This document shows, piece by piece, positions 8,448 to 17,153 of a stretch of 64,000 nucleotides of DNA. A program made the translations under genes and the position numbers. Origin of the DNA: Anaerobacillus isosaccharinicus (GTDB lineage Bacteria; Bacillota; Bacilli; Bacillales; Anaerobacillaceae); contig NZ_CP063356.1 in assembly GCF_001866075.3 (NCBI RefSeq), positions 2,284,164-2,348,163 on the forward strand, read 5' to 3'. Within the stretch, counting starts at the first letter, position 1; every line of letters starts with the position of its first letter. Under the pieces are notes generated by a model, which saw nothing but the letters and a program-made list of their open reading frames with translations, was not told where the DNA came from and searched no databases.

Positions 8448-9089
8448 ATGGAGCAAATAATAGATAAGGTAGCAAATTTGATAAGTGAGAAAAACGAAAA
8501 AATCATCATTGGTATTTCGGGACATGGTGCTTCTGGTAAGACAACTTTTGCAAATAACCTTGTAAAGCGCCTGGAAAATGATGTGAATTACATAAATACC
8601 GATCCCTATATTATTACTGATGTCAGGAAGTACACAGTAATAGATTATGAATATCAAAATGAAAAATATTCTTATAAAATGACAGCTTGTCACCCTGCTG
8701 CTCATAATTTAATAGCTTTGGAAAGAGACATAAAAATGATTAGAGCTAATCTAGATTTTCATACAATAGAAACGCATTACATGGAGAGTACTTTAATCTC
8801 TTCAAAAAAGAATATTAATATTGTAGAGGGCATGAGTGTAGCATTTTTAAATCCAAATTTGTTTGATTTAACAGTTTACTTATATACTGATGGAGAAACC
8901 GAGTTAATAAGAAGAGGGGTTCGTGATGTTTCTGAAAGAATGGCGGATTTTAATTCTATTAAAAAATCTCATGAACAACGTAGAATTCAATATGATTTAT
9001 TTATGCACCCCTATCATAAGAATTTTGATATTGTTATAAAAAACTCAAATGAAGAGAGTATCTTGCAAAAATGTGTATATGGCAATTGA
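8448..9089 (+). CDS. uridine-kinase-like P-loop kinase
   Basis: A 213-residue P-loop protein. Walker A is GISGHGASGKTT (residues 22-33), as in the uridine kinase/phosphoribulokinase family. Later come NINIVEGMSVAF (Walker B-like strand) and a lid region LIRRGVRDVSERM with several arginines. GGTGGAGG precedes the ATG. It lacks the full uridine kinase signature, so it is best called a small-molecule kinase of that superfamily. Motif AAAGGTTATCGCTT sits in its upstream spacer (8378-8391). Confidence 0.8.
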   Translation: MEQIIDKVANLISEKNEKIIIGISGHGASGKTTFANNLVKRLENDVNYINTDPYIITDVRKYTVIDYEYQNEKYSYKMTACHPAAHNLIALERDIKMIRANLDFHTIETHYMESTLISSKKNINIVEGMSVAFLNPNLFDLTVYLYTDGETELIRRGVRDVSERMADFNSIKKSHEQRRIQYDLFMHPYHKNFDIVIKNSNEESILQKCVYGN

Positions 9090-9152
9090 ATATAATGCGT
9101 TTTGGCAATAACAATCACTCCTATTTTTTCATTTAAAAAGGGGGCGAGATAA

Positions 9153-9470
9153 GTGAACTGGTTATTGTTGATTTTAGGGATAATTTTATTATTGCTTACA
9201 GTTAGAACCCTTGCTTGTTTAGAAAAGAAAAAAAACAAGTCATTATTAATCGAAATAAAACAAAACTTAAAAATGGTTCCATTAGGTATTGTTCTTATGT
9301 TTTTAATTGCCTACATCCCTTACCAAATCTGGGTTTTATTCGGTAGCCCGGTCGGTTGGGAAATTCTTTATATTTTTGGTGTTTCGGGAGTAATAACAAT
9401 CTCTATATGTTTTTGGTTTTATAGTAATCAAATAAAAAAGATTACATCTGATCTTGATAAGATAAACTAG
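9153..9470 (+). CDS. small membrane protein
   Basis: A 105-residue protein starting with GTG, 8 bases after AAGGGGG. Three hydrophobic segments (about residues 2-20, 45-63 and 70-90) make it an integral membrane protein, and the linker between the first two is basic. No family recognised. Confidence 0.7.
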   Translation: MNWLLLILGIILLLLTVRTLACLEKKKNKSLLIEIKQNLKMVPLGIVLMFLIAYIPYQIWVLFGSPVGWEILYIFGVSGVITISICFWFYSNQIKKITSDLDKIN

Positions 9471-9611
9471 TGCAGCAGTAATTTTAGAGAAATTAATGCG
9501 GGGAGAAGAAGAAGTGATTACCCCATTTTAGCAAAGAAAATCCAATGTTTTATTACTGACAATAGCACTTGATATCTTAACTGAGGTTCAGAAAAAGAAG
9601 GGCTTGGTTTT

Positions 9612-9788
9612 ATGGATTTTAAGAGATTAAGTAGTTATATTATTGGACTTTTAATAGCGTTCGTATTATTAAGACTCCTAACCGGGGAATTTAAGTGGAG
9701 TTTCCTTGTTATATACACCTTAGTATTCTTGGGTTTGTTTTTGTGGACAGAGCGTAGAAAGCGAAAATCTAAAGAAAAACAACAGTGA
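9612..9788 (+). CDS. 58-residue membrane protein
   Basis: A short ORF of 58 codons. It encodes two hydrophobic segments (about residues 9-23 and 30-46) and a strongly basic tail (TERRKRKSKEKQQ), a common layout for tiny Bacillus membrane proteins. The ribosome binding site is weak (AAGAAGGG about 10 bases upstream). Function unknown. Confidence 0.55.
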   Translation: MDFKRLSSYIIGLLIAFVLLRLLTGEFKWSFLVIYTLVFLGLFLWTERRKRKSKEKQQ

Positions 9789-9852
9789 TTTTAGCTTAAG
9801 GCAGTATACTAAATTAAACGAGTGCATTATTGATAATGAGGGGACAATAAGA

Positions 9853-11250
9853 ATGAAAGTAAAATATATAGTGATTGTATTGTTAACCTTTCTTATCGTA
9901 TATTCCATATTCAATGTTGTTGGTAGCTTAAAATCTGAAACGTTATTTGATTTAAATAATAGTAAAGGTAAAGAGAATTTTCAGATGACAGATAAAATGT
10001 CATCGAATTTAATGATGGCAGAATTTAATTATTTGATAGAGAAAATACTGGAAGTACATCCAGACCCCAAAAGGAACTTAAATCAAATTAGCTGGGATGA
10101 GTTAATTGTTGAAACCGAAAGTAAATTAGGAAAACCACTACATATCATTGAGTATTTTGTTATTATACAAAGCTTTGTAAGTAAACTAGGCGATTCGCAT
10201 ACTTACGTCTACCCACTTACAATCGAAAGTAGAGTATTACCGTTAGTTATACAGTGGTTAGGCGACGAACTTATTGTTACTGAAAGTCAGATCGAAGGCA
10301 TAAATCGCGGCGATAAGATAACCCATATAGAAGGGAAAGAGATAAATCAAATCGTTGATTTTATGGCAAAAATCATCTCCACGGAAAATGAATATTGGAT
10401 TAAACACCTATCTAGTCAATTTATACGACAGGAGATGTTTCTAAGTGGAATTGTAGATGTGAAAGATGAGCATTTAACAATAACTGTTTCAAATATAAAA
10501 GGAGATACGAAAAATATAAAGATTGATTGGGTAAATATTGAAGACGTTAATCAAAAGGGCTTAAATGAAGAACTGTGGTTTGGCTTTGAACTTGATCAAA
10601 AAAACAATGTAGGATATTACTTTTTAAATGAAAGTAACGTTACAATGGAATACGAGCAGAATGTTCAAGAATTTTTTAAGAAGGTAAACGAGCTGCAATT
10701 AGACAACATCATTATTGACTTAAGAAAAAATACTGGTGGAAATTCTGGTGTTGTTGATGTATTTCTTCGTCATCTTCATGATAAGACGTATAAAAGCTTT
10801 GGAATGATTACTAAATTTTCTAAAAGTGCAAGTGAGCAGAGAGGATATGAACATATTGATGGTTATGAAGTACAACTCCCATCGGTTGTTCAAAACTCTC
10901 AAGTGAGTCCAACTTTTTATGGTGATGTCTATATTTTAGTAGGAAATAGTACATACAGTTCGGCGAATATGTTTGCAACAATATTTCATGACTCTGGCCT
11001 TGGTACGGTTATTGGAGAACCAACAGGAGCTGCCCCTAGTAGTTTCGGAGATTTTCTACATTTCGATCTTCCCTACACTGGATTTTATTTAATAATTTCA
11101 CACAAAGAATTTTCGAGACCTGATCAATCTTTGGATCACGACATTTCACTTTATCCTGATATTTTAGTTAAAATTAAGAGAGAAGATTTGATTAACCAGG
11201 AGGATGGTCAATTACAAAGAGTGAAAAAAATTATCAACAATTTAAATTAA
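9853..11250 (+). CDS. S41-family (tail-specific protease-like) peptidase
   Basis: A 465-residue protein with an N-terminal signal anchor (residues about 5-24), so probably outside the membrane. An N-terminal helical segment is followed by a PDZ-like segment near residues 140-175 (IEGINRGDKITHIEGKEI). The S41 core then has NIIIDLRKNTGGNSG and YILVGNSTYSSANMFA, where Ser369 or Ser370 would be the nucleophile, and GTVIGEPTGAAPSSFGDF. It has the layout of the smaller S41 hydrolases found alone in Bacillus rather than of CtpA. GAGGGG precedes the ATG. Substrate unknown. Confidence 0.82.
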   Translation: MKVKYIVIVLLTFLIVYSIFNVVGSLKSETLFDLNNSKGKENFQMTDKMSSNLMMAEFNYLIEKILEVHPDPKRNLNQISWDELIVETESKLGKPLHIIEYFVIIQSFVSKLGDSHTYVYPLTIESRVLPLVIQWLGDELIVTESQIEGINRGDKITHIEGKEINQIVDFMAKIISTENEYWIKHLSSQFIRQEMFLSGIVDVKDEHLTITVSNIKGDTKNIKIDWVNIEDVNQKGLNEELWFGFELDQKNNVGYYFLNESNVTMEYEQNVQEFFKKVNELQLDNIIIDLRKNTGGNSGVVDVFLRHLHDKTYKSFGMITKFSKSASEQRGYEHIDGYEVQLPSVVQNSQVSPTFYGDVYILVGNSTYSSANMFATIFHDSGLGTVIGEPTGAAPSSFGDFLHFDLPYTGFYLIISHKEFSRPDQSLDHDISLYPDILVKIKREDLINQEDGQLQRVKKIINNLN

Positions 11251-11358
11251 CTTGTGACTAGAACGGAGATAATAGTGAGTAGCTGTCGTTGCCACGGCTC
11301 CCCATTGATATCGAAGGATTGAAAAGATGACAAATAGATTATATTTGGAGGAATTAAC

Positions 11359-11730
11359 ATGGAGGTTTTTACAAATTATTTAGCAGGTATTGATAACCCC
11401 GACCATCGAGACAGAACAGAGGAGGTTTTGATTTGGGTTGCTAATCATTTTCAAAATTTAGAACCGCTAATCAAGTGGAACACACCGATGTTCTCTTATA
11501 ATGGTACATATATTATTGGCTTTTCAACAGCGAAACAACATTTGAGTGTTTCACCAGAAGAAGTAGGCATTACGCAGTTTGCTGATGACATTGCACAAGC
11601 TGGATACAGTAATACCAAAGGCTTGTTTAGAATTCCCTGGAATAAGCCAGTAGATTATGAGCTGCTTAGGAAAATGATTGAATTTAATATTCAGGATAAA
11701 GCAGATTGTTCAACTTTTTGGAGGGAATAA
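11359..11730 (+). CDS. YdhG/DUF1801-type (frataxin-like) protein
   Basis: A 123-residue single-domain protein of the YdhG-like/DUF1801 fold. The pattern [37 protein letters not shown] and HLSVSPEE is diagnostic. B. subtilis Fra (YdhG) is reported as an iron chaperone for Fe-S and haem assembly, and whether this one does the same is inference from family. TTGGAGG precedes the ATG. Confidence 0.85.
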   Translation: MEVFTNYLAGIDNPDHRDRTEEVLIWVANHFQNLEPLIKWNTPMFSYNGTYIIGFSTAKQHLSVSPEEVGITQFADDIAQAGYSNTKGLFRIPWNKPVDYELLRKMIEFNIQDKADCSTFWRE

Positions 11731-11824
11731 TGGTTTATCGGAGATTAAATTAGAAACTTTAAGCCAATCTAAGCCGTCTAATTAAGTAATAATACAATAG
11801 GGAAAATCGTTTTGGGGGAATAAT

Positions 11825-12184
11825 ATGAAAGTTAATTTTCTTCTATTTAGTGTGATGTTATTCATTTTAGTTGGTTGCACAAATGAAACTGTTCTTCTTA
11901 ATGAAAGCAGTTCTGTAACAGTCACCAAGACAATTTTTTTGGAATTAAATGAAACAGAAGAAGCTGATATATTTACAGGAGCAGTAGCTTATTCAAAAAA
12001 AGAGCCTGGTCTTGTCAATATGGCAAACCCACAGTATCAATTCAGTATCGGTGAAGAAAGCTATTTTCTTTGGATTACTGAAGACTCTGGAACAATAATG
12101 AACAAAAAAGACACACATACGATTTATTCATTGACTAATAGTTCAGTTGAAGAAATCTATGAGTTTGTTAATAATAAAAAATAA
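11825..12184 (+). CDS. small lipoprotein of unknown function
   Basis: A 119-residue lipoprotein. The signal peptide ends in the lipobox L-V-G-C (Cys at about residue 18), and the mature part is about 100 residues with the strand pattern NPQYQFSIGEESYFLWI. TTGGGGG precedes the ATG. The last 24 codons and the sequence after the stop recur, diverged, at 4678-4760, so a paralogue once existed 7 kb upstream. A MITE-like repeat starts 35 bases downstream. Confidence 0.8.
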   Translation: MKVNFLLFSVMLFILVGCTNETVLLNESSSVTVTKTIFLELNETEEADIFTGAVAYSKKEPGLVNMANPQYQFSIGEESYFLWITEDSGTIMNKKDTHTIYSLTNSSVEEIYEFVNNKK

Positions 12185-12218
12185 ACAGTTTCTGGATTTG
12201 AAAAATTACGCTGCAAAG

Positions 12219-12457
12219 CGGCTAGGACATTACTAAAGTGTTTAACTGAAAATCCGAACAATATAAACCGTAGCGGAGGAAATATACGTAGACTCCTGCG
12301 GGATGAAAGGCAAGGGTGAGACCCCACAGTGCGTAAGCACGAGGAGGCTCACCAGCCGCCTGCGGAAAGCGAAGTATATTTCCGAAGCGAAGGGTTGTAC
12401 CAACCATCATCGCGTTCGGATTTCTCAATGATTAAAACACTTTTGTCTCAGCCTCTT
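12219..12457. repeat. MITE-like interspersed repeat, copy 1
   Basis: About 240 bp, matched over its whole length and in inverted orientation by 24637-24876. The ends form imperfect inverted repeats, with GGGACA-like termini followed by AAGTGTTTAA...AATCCGAAC on both sides. The core holds GC-rich blocks such as GACTCCTGCGGGATGAAAGG and TGAGACC. Apparent ORFs inside it on either strand are by-products of this sequence, which recurs in many Bacillus genomes and carries no transposase. Confidence 0.85.
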
Positions 12458-12593
12458 CTAATGTTACAGTTTTTAAATCTGGACACGCGGGTTCCCTCTC
12501 ATAGCCTATTACTTGGTGATGGTCATCTACGCGCCTGATCTGCTTTTTTTGTACTAAGTCTCCTTGTCGATCTGGCAGACTAATTTTATACAT
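12432..12593 (-). CDS. 53-residue ORF coupled to the ABC permease, ending in the MITE
   Basis: The ATG at 12593 overlaps the stop of the permease gene by 8 bases, and AAGGGA lies 5 bases upstream, so coupled translation is possible. The product is polar (DRQGDLVQKKQIRRVDDHHQ) with one cysteine. Its final residues (EEAETKVF) and stop codon come from the terminal inverted repeat of the MITE copy, so the original gene has probably been truncated and re-ended by the insertion. No family recognised. It may be non-functional. Confidence 0.45.
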   Translation of the reverse strand: MYKISLPDRQGDLVQKKQIRRVDDHHQVIGYEREPACPDLKTVTLEEAETKVF

Positions 12594-13353
12594 TGATATC
12601 CCTTTTTACGATGAACAACGATGAAATGATGAAAAATAGGATGATATGAACACTTAAATTCACAATAGAAAAGCTTAGTGTCATGTCTTCAAATAGGGTT
12701 CTTCCCATAACGTACTGAAACAAATTTGTATTGGCTAGCAAAAAATATTTTCCTTGTGCAATATTGTAGTGACTTAACACTTCCAACAATAATCTGCCCG
12801 ACAATACAATGAAAATTGGAAAAGAAATTGAAAACACACTACTTCTCGTTACAACAGAAAGAGTTATGGCAAAAGTAGCAATAATGGCAACTTCGACAAA
12901 ACCAAATACATACTTTAAGAAAAGATTGCCTATGAAACTTGCCTCAAATGAAAACACAGTACCATAAAAGAACACTGTTCCAAAGACAGCAGTTGAAGCA
13001 ATATGAATAAGAGCGATTAGTATAACGAATAGCATGACGGCTATAAATTTTGATAGTAATATTTTCATTCGACTCGCTGGTCGTAGTAGCAAGAGCTTAA
13101 TCGTTCCTTGGGAGAACTCACTAGAAACGATATCGCCACTAACGATAATTGCGACGAAGATTAATATAAAAATAAGATAAGAACTAATATTGAAGTGATC
13201 CCAAAACGTAAAGTTCGTGTCTGTAAAGATATATTTCATTACAATTGCCGCTAAAAAATTCATCAATATGATTAAGCTAAGTAATGCAACACCGCGGGGG
13301 CGTTTATACATTTTTACATTTTCATTCATAACGAGATTAAGAAAATAGTTCAT
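12586..13353 (-). CDS. ABC transporter permease (ABC-2/BcrB type)
   Basis: A 255-residue integral membrane protein with six hydrophobic segments. The layout is that of ABC-2 exporters: cytoplasmic N-terminus with MYKRPRGVALLSL, and the conserved FSQGTIKLLLLRPASRMKIL before helix 3. It starts one base after the stop of the ATPase gene. This BcrB-type permease with its ATPase resembles bacitracin or lantibiotic self-protection exporters. It is the sixth gene of the - strand operon that begins with the two-component system. Confidence 0.88.
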   Translation of the reverse strand: MNYFLNLVMNENVKMYKRPRGVALLSLIILMNFLAAIVMKYIFTDTNFTFWDHFNISSYLIFILIFVAIIVSGDIVSSEFSQGTIKLLLLRPASRMKILLSKFIAVMLFVILIALIHIASTAVFGTVFFYGTVFSFEASFIGNLFLKYVFGFVEVAIIATFAITLSVVTRSSVFSISFPIFIVLSGRLLLEVLSHYNIAQGKYFLLANTNLFQYVMGRTLFEDMTLSFSIVNLSVHIILFFIISSLFIVKRDINV

Positions 13354-13354
13354 T

Positions 13355-14278
13355 TCACTGCCACTCTCCTTTTACTTTCGCTAAGAAAGCATCCTCTAGT
13401 GACGTTCGTTCTTTTTCAATTCCAACCACTTTCACCTGGTTACTTATTAAAAAATGGTTTAGTTCTGCCACCTCAATCTCTGTTAAGTTTATCGAGAGTG
13501 ACTTAGTTGAAAGAGAAATTACTCGGTTTGAGAGTGGATGTCCAGATAATAAACTCTGAAGATCGGCATTTTTCAAGAAATGAAAAAGATAAATTGAGCC
13601 TTCACCGCTACTTTGAATATCTTCTAATTTCTCGTCAGAAATTAGCTGACCATCGTTTAGAATGATAACACTATCACAAATCATTTCAATTTCTGCAAGT
13701 AGATGACTAGAAATAATGACAGAAACGCCTTCTTTTGCAAGCTTTTTTAAATATTTGCGAAGATCTTGTATTCCTGAAGGATCTAATCCATTTGTGGGCT
13801 CATCTAAAAGAAGTAAAGACGGGTGGTGCAATAGCGCCTGGGCAAGGCCTAAGCGCTGTAACATTCCAAGAGAATATGTTCTAACTTTATCGTCAATATA
13901 ATCTTCCATTTCAAGTAGCTGAATCACTTCTTCTACTCTATTTTTTGAACAATAAGGGGAGAGACGATAAAACTGTAGCAAATTATCATAGCCAGATAAG
14001 TATTCGTATAACTCAGGATTTTCAATTATTGCTCCTACGTTAGCGATTGCTTTTGAAAAGTTATTATGAAGGTCAAATTGATTAATTTTAACCGAGCCAC
14101 TTGTTGGTTTTAGTAATCCTACGATCATTTTTAAAATCGTTGTTTTTCCCGAACCATTAGGACCTAATAGCCCTTTTATTTCACCTTTTTTTAATTGGAA
14201 TGATAAATCGTGAATGATCGTTGTATTTCCGATTTTTTTTGAAAGGTTTGTAACTTCCAATAGTACTTCTTGATTCAT
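13355..14278 (-). CDS. ABC transporter ATP-binding protein (BcrA type)
   Basis: A 307-residue ATPase. Walker A is GPNGSGKTT, the signature is YSLGMLQRLGLA (LGMxQR variant usual in BcrA/LanF proteins), Walker B is LLLLDEPTNGLD and the switch His is in SSHLL. The C-terminal 90 residues are the accessory domain of drug- and bacteriocin-type exporters. AAAGGAGAG precedes the ATG. It pairs with the permease downstream and follows the BceB-like gene after 12 bases. Presence next to a Bce module suggests a second layer of resistance to the same class of cell-wall-active peptides. Confidence 0.92.
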   Translation of the reverse strand: MNQEVLLEVTNLSKKIGNTTIIHDLSFQLKKGEIKGLLGPNGSGKTTILKMIVGLLKPTSGSVKINQFDLHNNFSKAIANVGAIIENPELYEYLSGYDNLLQFYRLSPYCSKNRVEEVIQLLEMEDYIDDKVRTYSLGMLQRLGLAQALLHHPSLLLLDEPTNGLDPSGIQDLRKYLKKLAKEGVSVIISSHLLAEIEMICDSVIILNDGQLISDEKLEDIQSSGEGSIYLFHFLKNADLQSLLSGHPLSNRVISLSTKSLSINLTEIEVAELNHFLISNQVKVVGIEKERTSLEDAFLAKVKGEWQ

Positions 14279-14290
14279 TAGAACTCTCCT

Positions 14291-16288
14291 TTACAATTTA
14301 CGTTCTAACATAACAGTTTTTTTGTAGATGATCTTTAACCAGAAATAGTAGATGGTGATCGCAGCATAATAAAATCCTACCACCTTGAAACCTGTCAGTA
14401 GTATCGTTGTATTCACTAGCTCCATCTCTGCTACATTAGCGAAATTCATTACGAAAGTTAAACATAAACCTATGATGCTCCCGATAAAAATGGGTAAGAC
14501 AATGATCATTTTTAATTTGTTATTTAGATATTTACTGGTTTCTGCAGAAGTAAAACCAATTGCTTGTAGCTGTTTAAGTTTCTTTTGGTCATCTTCTCGG
14601 TCAGCAAAAATCTTGAAGTATAACACAACAAAAACAGTAACGATAAACAAGAAACTAATGAATGACATAATAAACAATGCAAATCCAGCTACTTCTTTCG
14701 TATGTGCATAACGGTCATATTTTGATTGAACGATAAAAGGGTAGTGGTTCTTTTTCTCAATGATATTTCTAAATTTCATGTCAGCTGAATGAACATTTTT
14801 TTCTACTGTTTCTTTTAATAGAGCAACAAATTCACCACTATTTTTCCAATTGCTGAATTTAAATAAATGAATGACACCTATTTCATCTAACACTGCGTTA
14901 TGTTTGATTTCTAAAAAGGCTTCTTCACTAATAATCATCAATATTGGTTGATTAAATACATAACGGTCAAATAATTTCATTTGTTTTGTTTCTTGATGAG
15001 AAAACGTATATTGCCCGTGATCATGGTTTAAAAAAATGGTCTCTTCAAAATAAGGAATTGATGCTGAATCACCTTGGTTAAAATCAATGATTTTTGCAGC
15101 TGATTGCTCCACATTGAAATTTGTAGAAAAAACTTGATTGAATTGATTGTCTGATGTCACGATGATTCTTTTATTCGTTCGCCACGGCGTGTGTTTCATC
15201 ATGGGTGCTTCTACATAAACAACAGATAGCTGCTGCTGTTCAAATGGTTCAATTATAACAGTTGTCGCAATTTCTTTTACTTCCTGTTGATCAAGAATTT
15301 TTAATACTTCATAATCTTTTACAACTACATCAAATAATTGTTCTTTTTCCACAATGTCAAAGCTGTGGTTATAGAGCGAAAGCGTAAGAGTCGAAAAAAA
15401 GATAATGCCCATACTTAATAGGGAGACAGTAAAAATAATCGAACGATTTTGCGAAAAATTACTAGAAAACTCGGTAATGTTTAAAATGTTTTTTAAGTAA
15501 GGCTCCTTCTTTTTCTTCCATATGACATAAATAAGACACGTAAAGTGGTGAATCAGTAAATATAAGCCTGCCACACAAATTACGATCGAGATAATAATCG
15601 CTTGTCTCATCGTCGCCACATTGGCAAAGTCACTTGTATAACCATTTAAAAAAAGCATGGTAGCAACAATTAATCCGATCCCACAAATAGCAAATAAAAC
15701 ACTTCTAGTTTGATGCTTCATTTCTTTGAGGCGATGTTCTTTTAAAAGCTTAGTGATGCTATATTTTTTCATTTTATAAATTGAGATCCCGATGATTAAC
15801 AGATATATTGGAAAAAAAATAAAGAATGTCCATATAAAACTACGAATGGTAAGTGAAAAAGGAATAGTATTTATGTTTAAAATAGCGATTACTACCATGA
15901 AGAATAGCTTTGAGAAAATACTCCCACTTATAAAAGCAGAAATTAGAGCTACTAGAAAAATAAAGCTATTTTCGACAATTATCATTGTGCGCATATCACG
16001 ATACAATAGCCCGTAAGACATTAAAATAGCAAATTCTTTTGTTCTTCCTTTAAAAAAATTTTGATATGAATACGTGATTATAAAAAGGGAAAATGCCGTA
16101 GCCAGAATTCCACCAATCTGGACGATCTGTTTCATCCCTCTCGACGTTTGTTCGGTAAAATCAGGAGTAAACCAAATGGTCGTAAACAAAAAGAAAACAA
16201 ACATCGAAAAAGTGACACAAAAGAAATAAGCGAGATACTTTCGATAGTTAAAGAGGATCGTTTTTAACAAAAATTGATTATACGTCAT
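14291..16288 (-). CDS. BceB-like ABC permease (FtsX/MacB family)
   Basis: About 665 residues. The second ATG (16288) is preferred, as GGAGG lies 6 bases upstream. The topology is of the BceB/VraG type: one N-terminal helix, three helices, a further pair, a large extracellular domain of about 200 residues between helices 7 and 8 (roughly residues 310-530), and three final helices with the FtsX-type stretch DQKKLKQLQAIGFTSAETSKY. In this family the large loop binds peptide-lipid complexes and the permease also signals to the kinase. The gene overlaps the ATPase gene upstream by 11 bases. Confidence 0.9.
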   Translation of the reverse strand: MTYNQFLLKTILFNYRKYLAYFFCVTFSMFVFFLFTTIWFTPDFTEQTSRGMKQIVQIGGILATAFSLFIITYSYQNFFKGRTKEFAILMSYGLLYRDMRTMIIVENSFIFLVALISAFISGSIFSKLFFMVVIAILNINTIPFSLTIRSFIWTFFIFFPIYLLIIGISIYKMKKYSITKLLKEHRLKEMKHQTRSVLFAICGIGLIVATMLFLNGYTSDFANVATMRQAIIISIVICVAGLYLLIHHFTCLIYVIWKKKKEPYLKNILNITEFSSNFSQNRSIIFTVSLLSMGIIFFSTLTLSLYNHSFDIVEKEQLFDVVVKDYEVLKILDQQEVKEIATTVIIEPFEQQQLSVVYVEAPMMKHTPWRTNKRIIVTSDNQFNQVFSTNFNVEQSAAKIIDFNQGDSASIPYFEETIFLNHDHGQYTFSHQETKQMKLFDRYVFNQPILMIISEEAFLEIKHNAVLDEIGVIHLFKFSNWKNSGEFVALLKETVEKNVHSADMKFRNIIEKKNHYPFIVQSKYDRYAHTKEVAGFALFIMSFISFLFIVTVFVVLYFKIFADREDDQKKLKQLQAIGFTSAETSKYLNNKLKMIIVLPIFIGSIIGLCLTFVMNFANVAEMELVNTTILLTGFKVVGFYYAAITIYYFWLKIIYKKTVMLERKL

Positions 16289-17042
16289 AGTCATCCTCCA
16301 ACAACGTCAAGTTATCTAATATCTCTTTAACAAATAGGTCTTGATCACCCTTTTTATCCAGCTGTGTTCGAATTGAACCATCTTTCAAGAATAAAACTTT
16401 ATTTGAATAACTTGCTGCGAATGGATCATGGGTAACTAATAAAATGGTTGTTTGGAAATTTTCATTTGTTCTTTTTAATGTTTCCAACACTGATTTTGAT
16501 GACTTAGAGTCTAAATTTCCTGTTGGTTCATCAGCAAATAGTAGCGATGTTTCATTTATAAGAGCGCGACAAACAGCGGCACGTTGCTGTTGACCGCCCG
16601 ATACTTGATAAGGGTATTTATTTTTGATTTCAGAAATCCCAAGAAACTTCAACATCTGATCGGCTTTTTCAAACATCTTCAAGGAAACTTCTCTATTTAA
16701 TATTCTAGGTAGCATCACATTTTCTTCGATCGTCAAGCTGTCGAGTAAGTGAAACTCTTGAAAAATATAGCCAATGTGGGTACGTCTAAAAATCGCCAGC
16801 TCATCTCCAGACATTCTACTAATAGGTCGATCTTTAATCAGTACTTCACCTGTTGTTGGAAAATCAAATCCACTTAGAATATTTAATAGTGTAGATTTAC
16901 CACTACCAGATGGCCCCATAATTGCTGTGAAATCACCTTTCTCAAGTTCAAGATTTAGATGATTTAATGCAACTGTTTCAGAAAAATCCTTTCCACCACC
17001 AAAGATTTTTTTTACATTCATTGCCTTTAAAATCGCACTCAT
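16278..17042 (-). CDS. BceA-like ABC transporter ATP-binding protein
   Basis: A 254-residue ATPase of the MacB/LolD class that serves FtsX-type permeases. Walker A is GPSGSGKST, the Q-loop is YIFQEFHLLDSLT, the signature is VSGGQQQRAAVCRAL, Walker B is LLFADEPTGNLD, and the H-loop is VTHDP. TTTAGGAGG precedes the ATG. It has a promoter of its own with a candidate response-regulator site (17098-17153), as bceAB does in B. subtilis, so inducer-dependent expression is expected. Confidence 0.93.
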   Translation of the reverse strand: MSAILKAMNVKKIFGGGKDFSETVALNHLNLELEKGDFTAIMGPSGSGKSTLLNILSGFDFPTTGEVLIKDRPISRMSGDELAIFRRTHIGYIFQEFHLLDSLTIEENVMLPRILNREVSLKMFEKADQMLKFLGISEIKNKYPYQVSGGQQQRAAVCRALINETSLLFADEPTGNLDSKSSKSVLETLKRTNENFQTTILLVTHDPFAASYSNKVLFLKDGSIRTQLDKKGDQDLFVKEILDNLTLLEDDYDV

Positions 17043-17097
17043 TTTTTTCCTCCTAAAGTGGAATCGCTCAGCTTTTATCTATCCCTTCACCACATTT

Positions 17098-17153
17098 AGT
17101 ATAAGGAAGATAACTGTCAGAACTCAATTACGTTAGCTTACAGGAAACTTACA
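17098..17153 (-). promoter_or_regulatory. promoter of the BceAB-like genes with direct-repeat site
   Basis: Read on the - strand: direct repeats TGTAAG-N5-TGTAAG (17153-17137, 11-bp period), then -35 TTGAGT (17127-17122), an 18-bp spacer and -10 TATACT (17103-17098). OmpR-family regulators bind tandem half-sites with this period just upstream of -35, and the regulator encoded two genes earlier is of that family. The upstream repeat overlaps the stop of the kinase gene. Confidence 0.65.

Noticed and set aside
12222-12538. ORFs on both strands inside the first MITE-like repeat
   Set aside because: They arise from the repeat core, have a mirrored copy in the second element at 24688-24912, and show no ribosome binding site.
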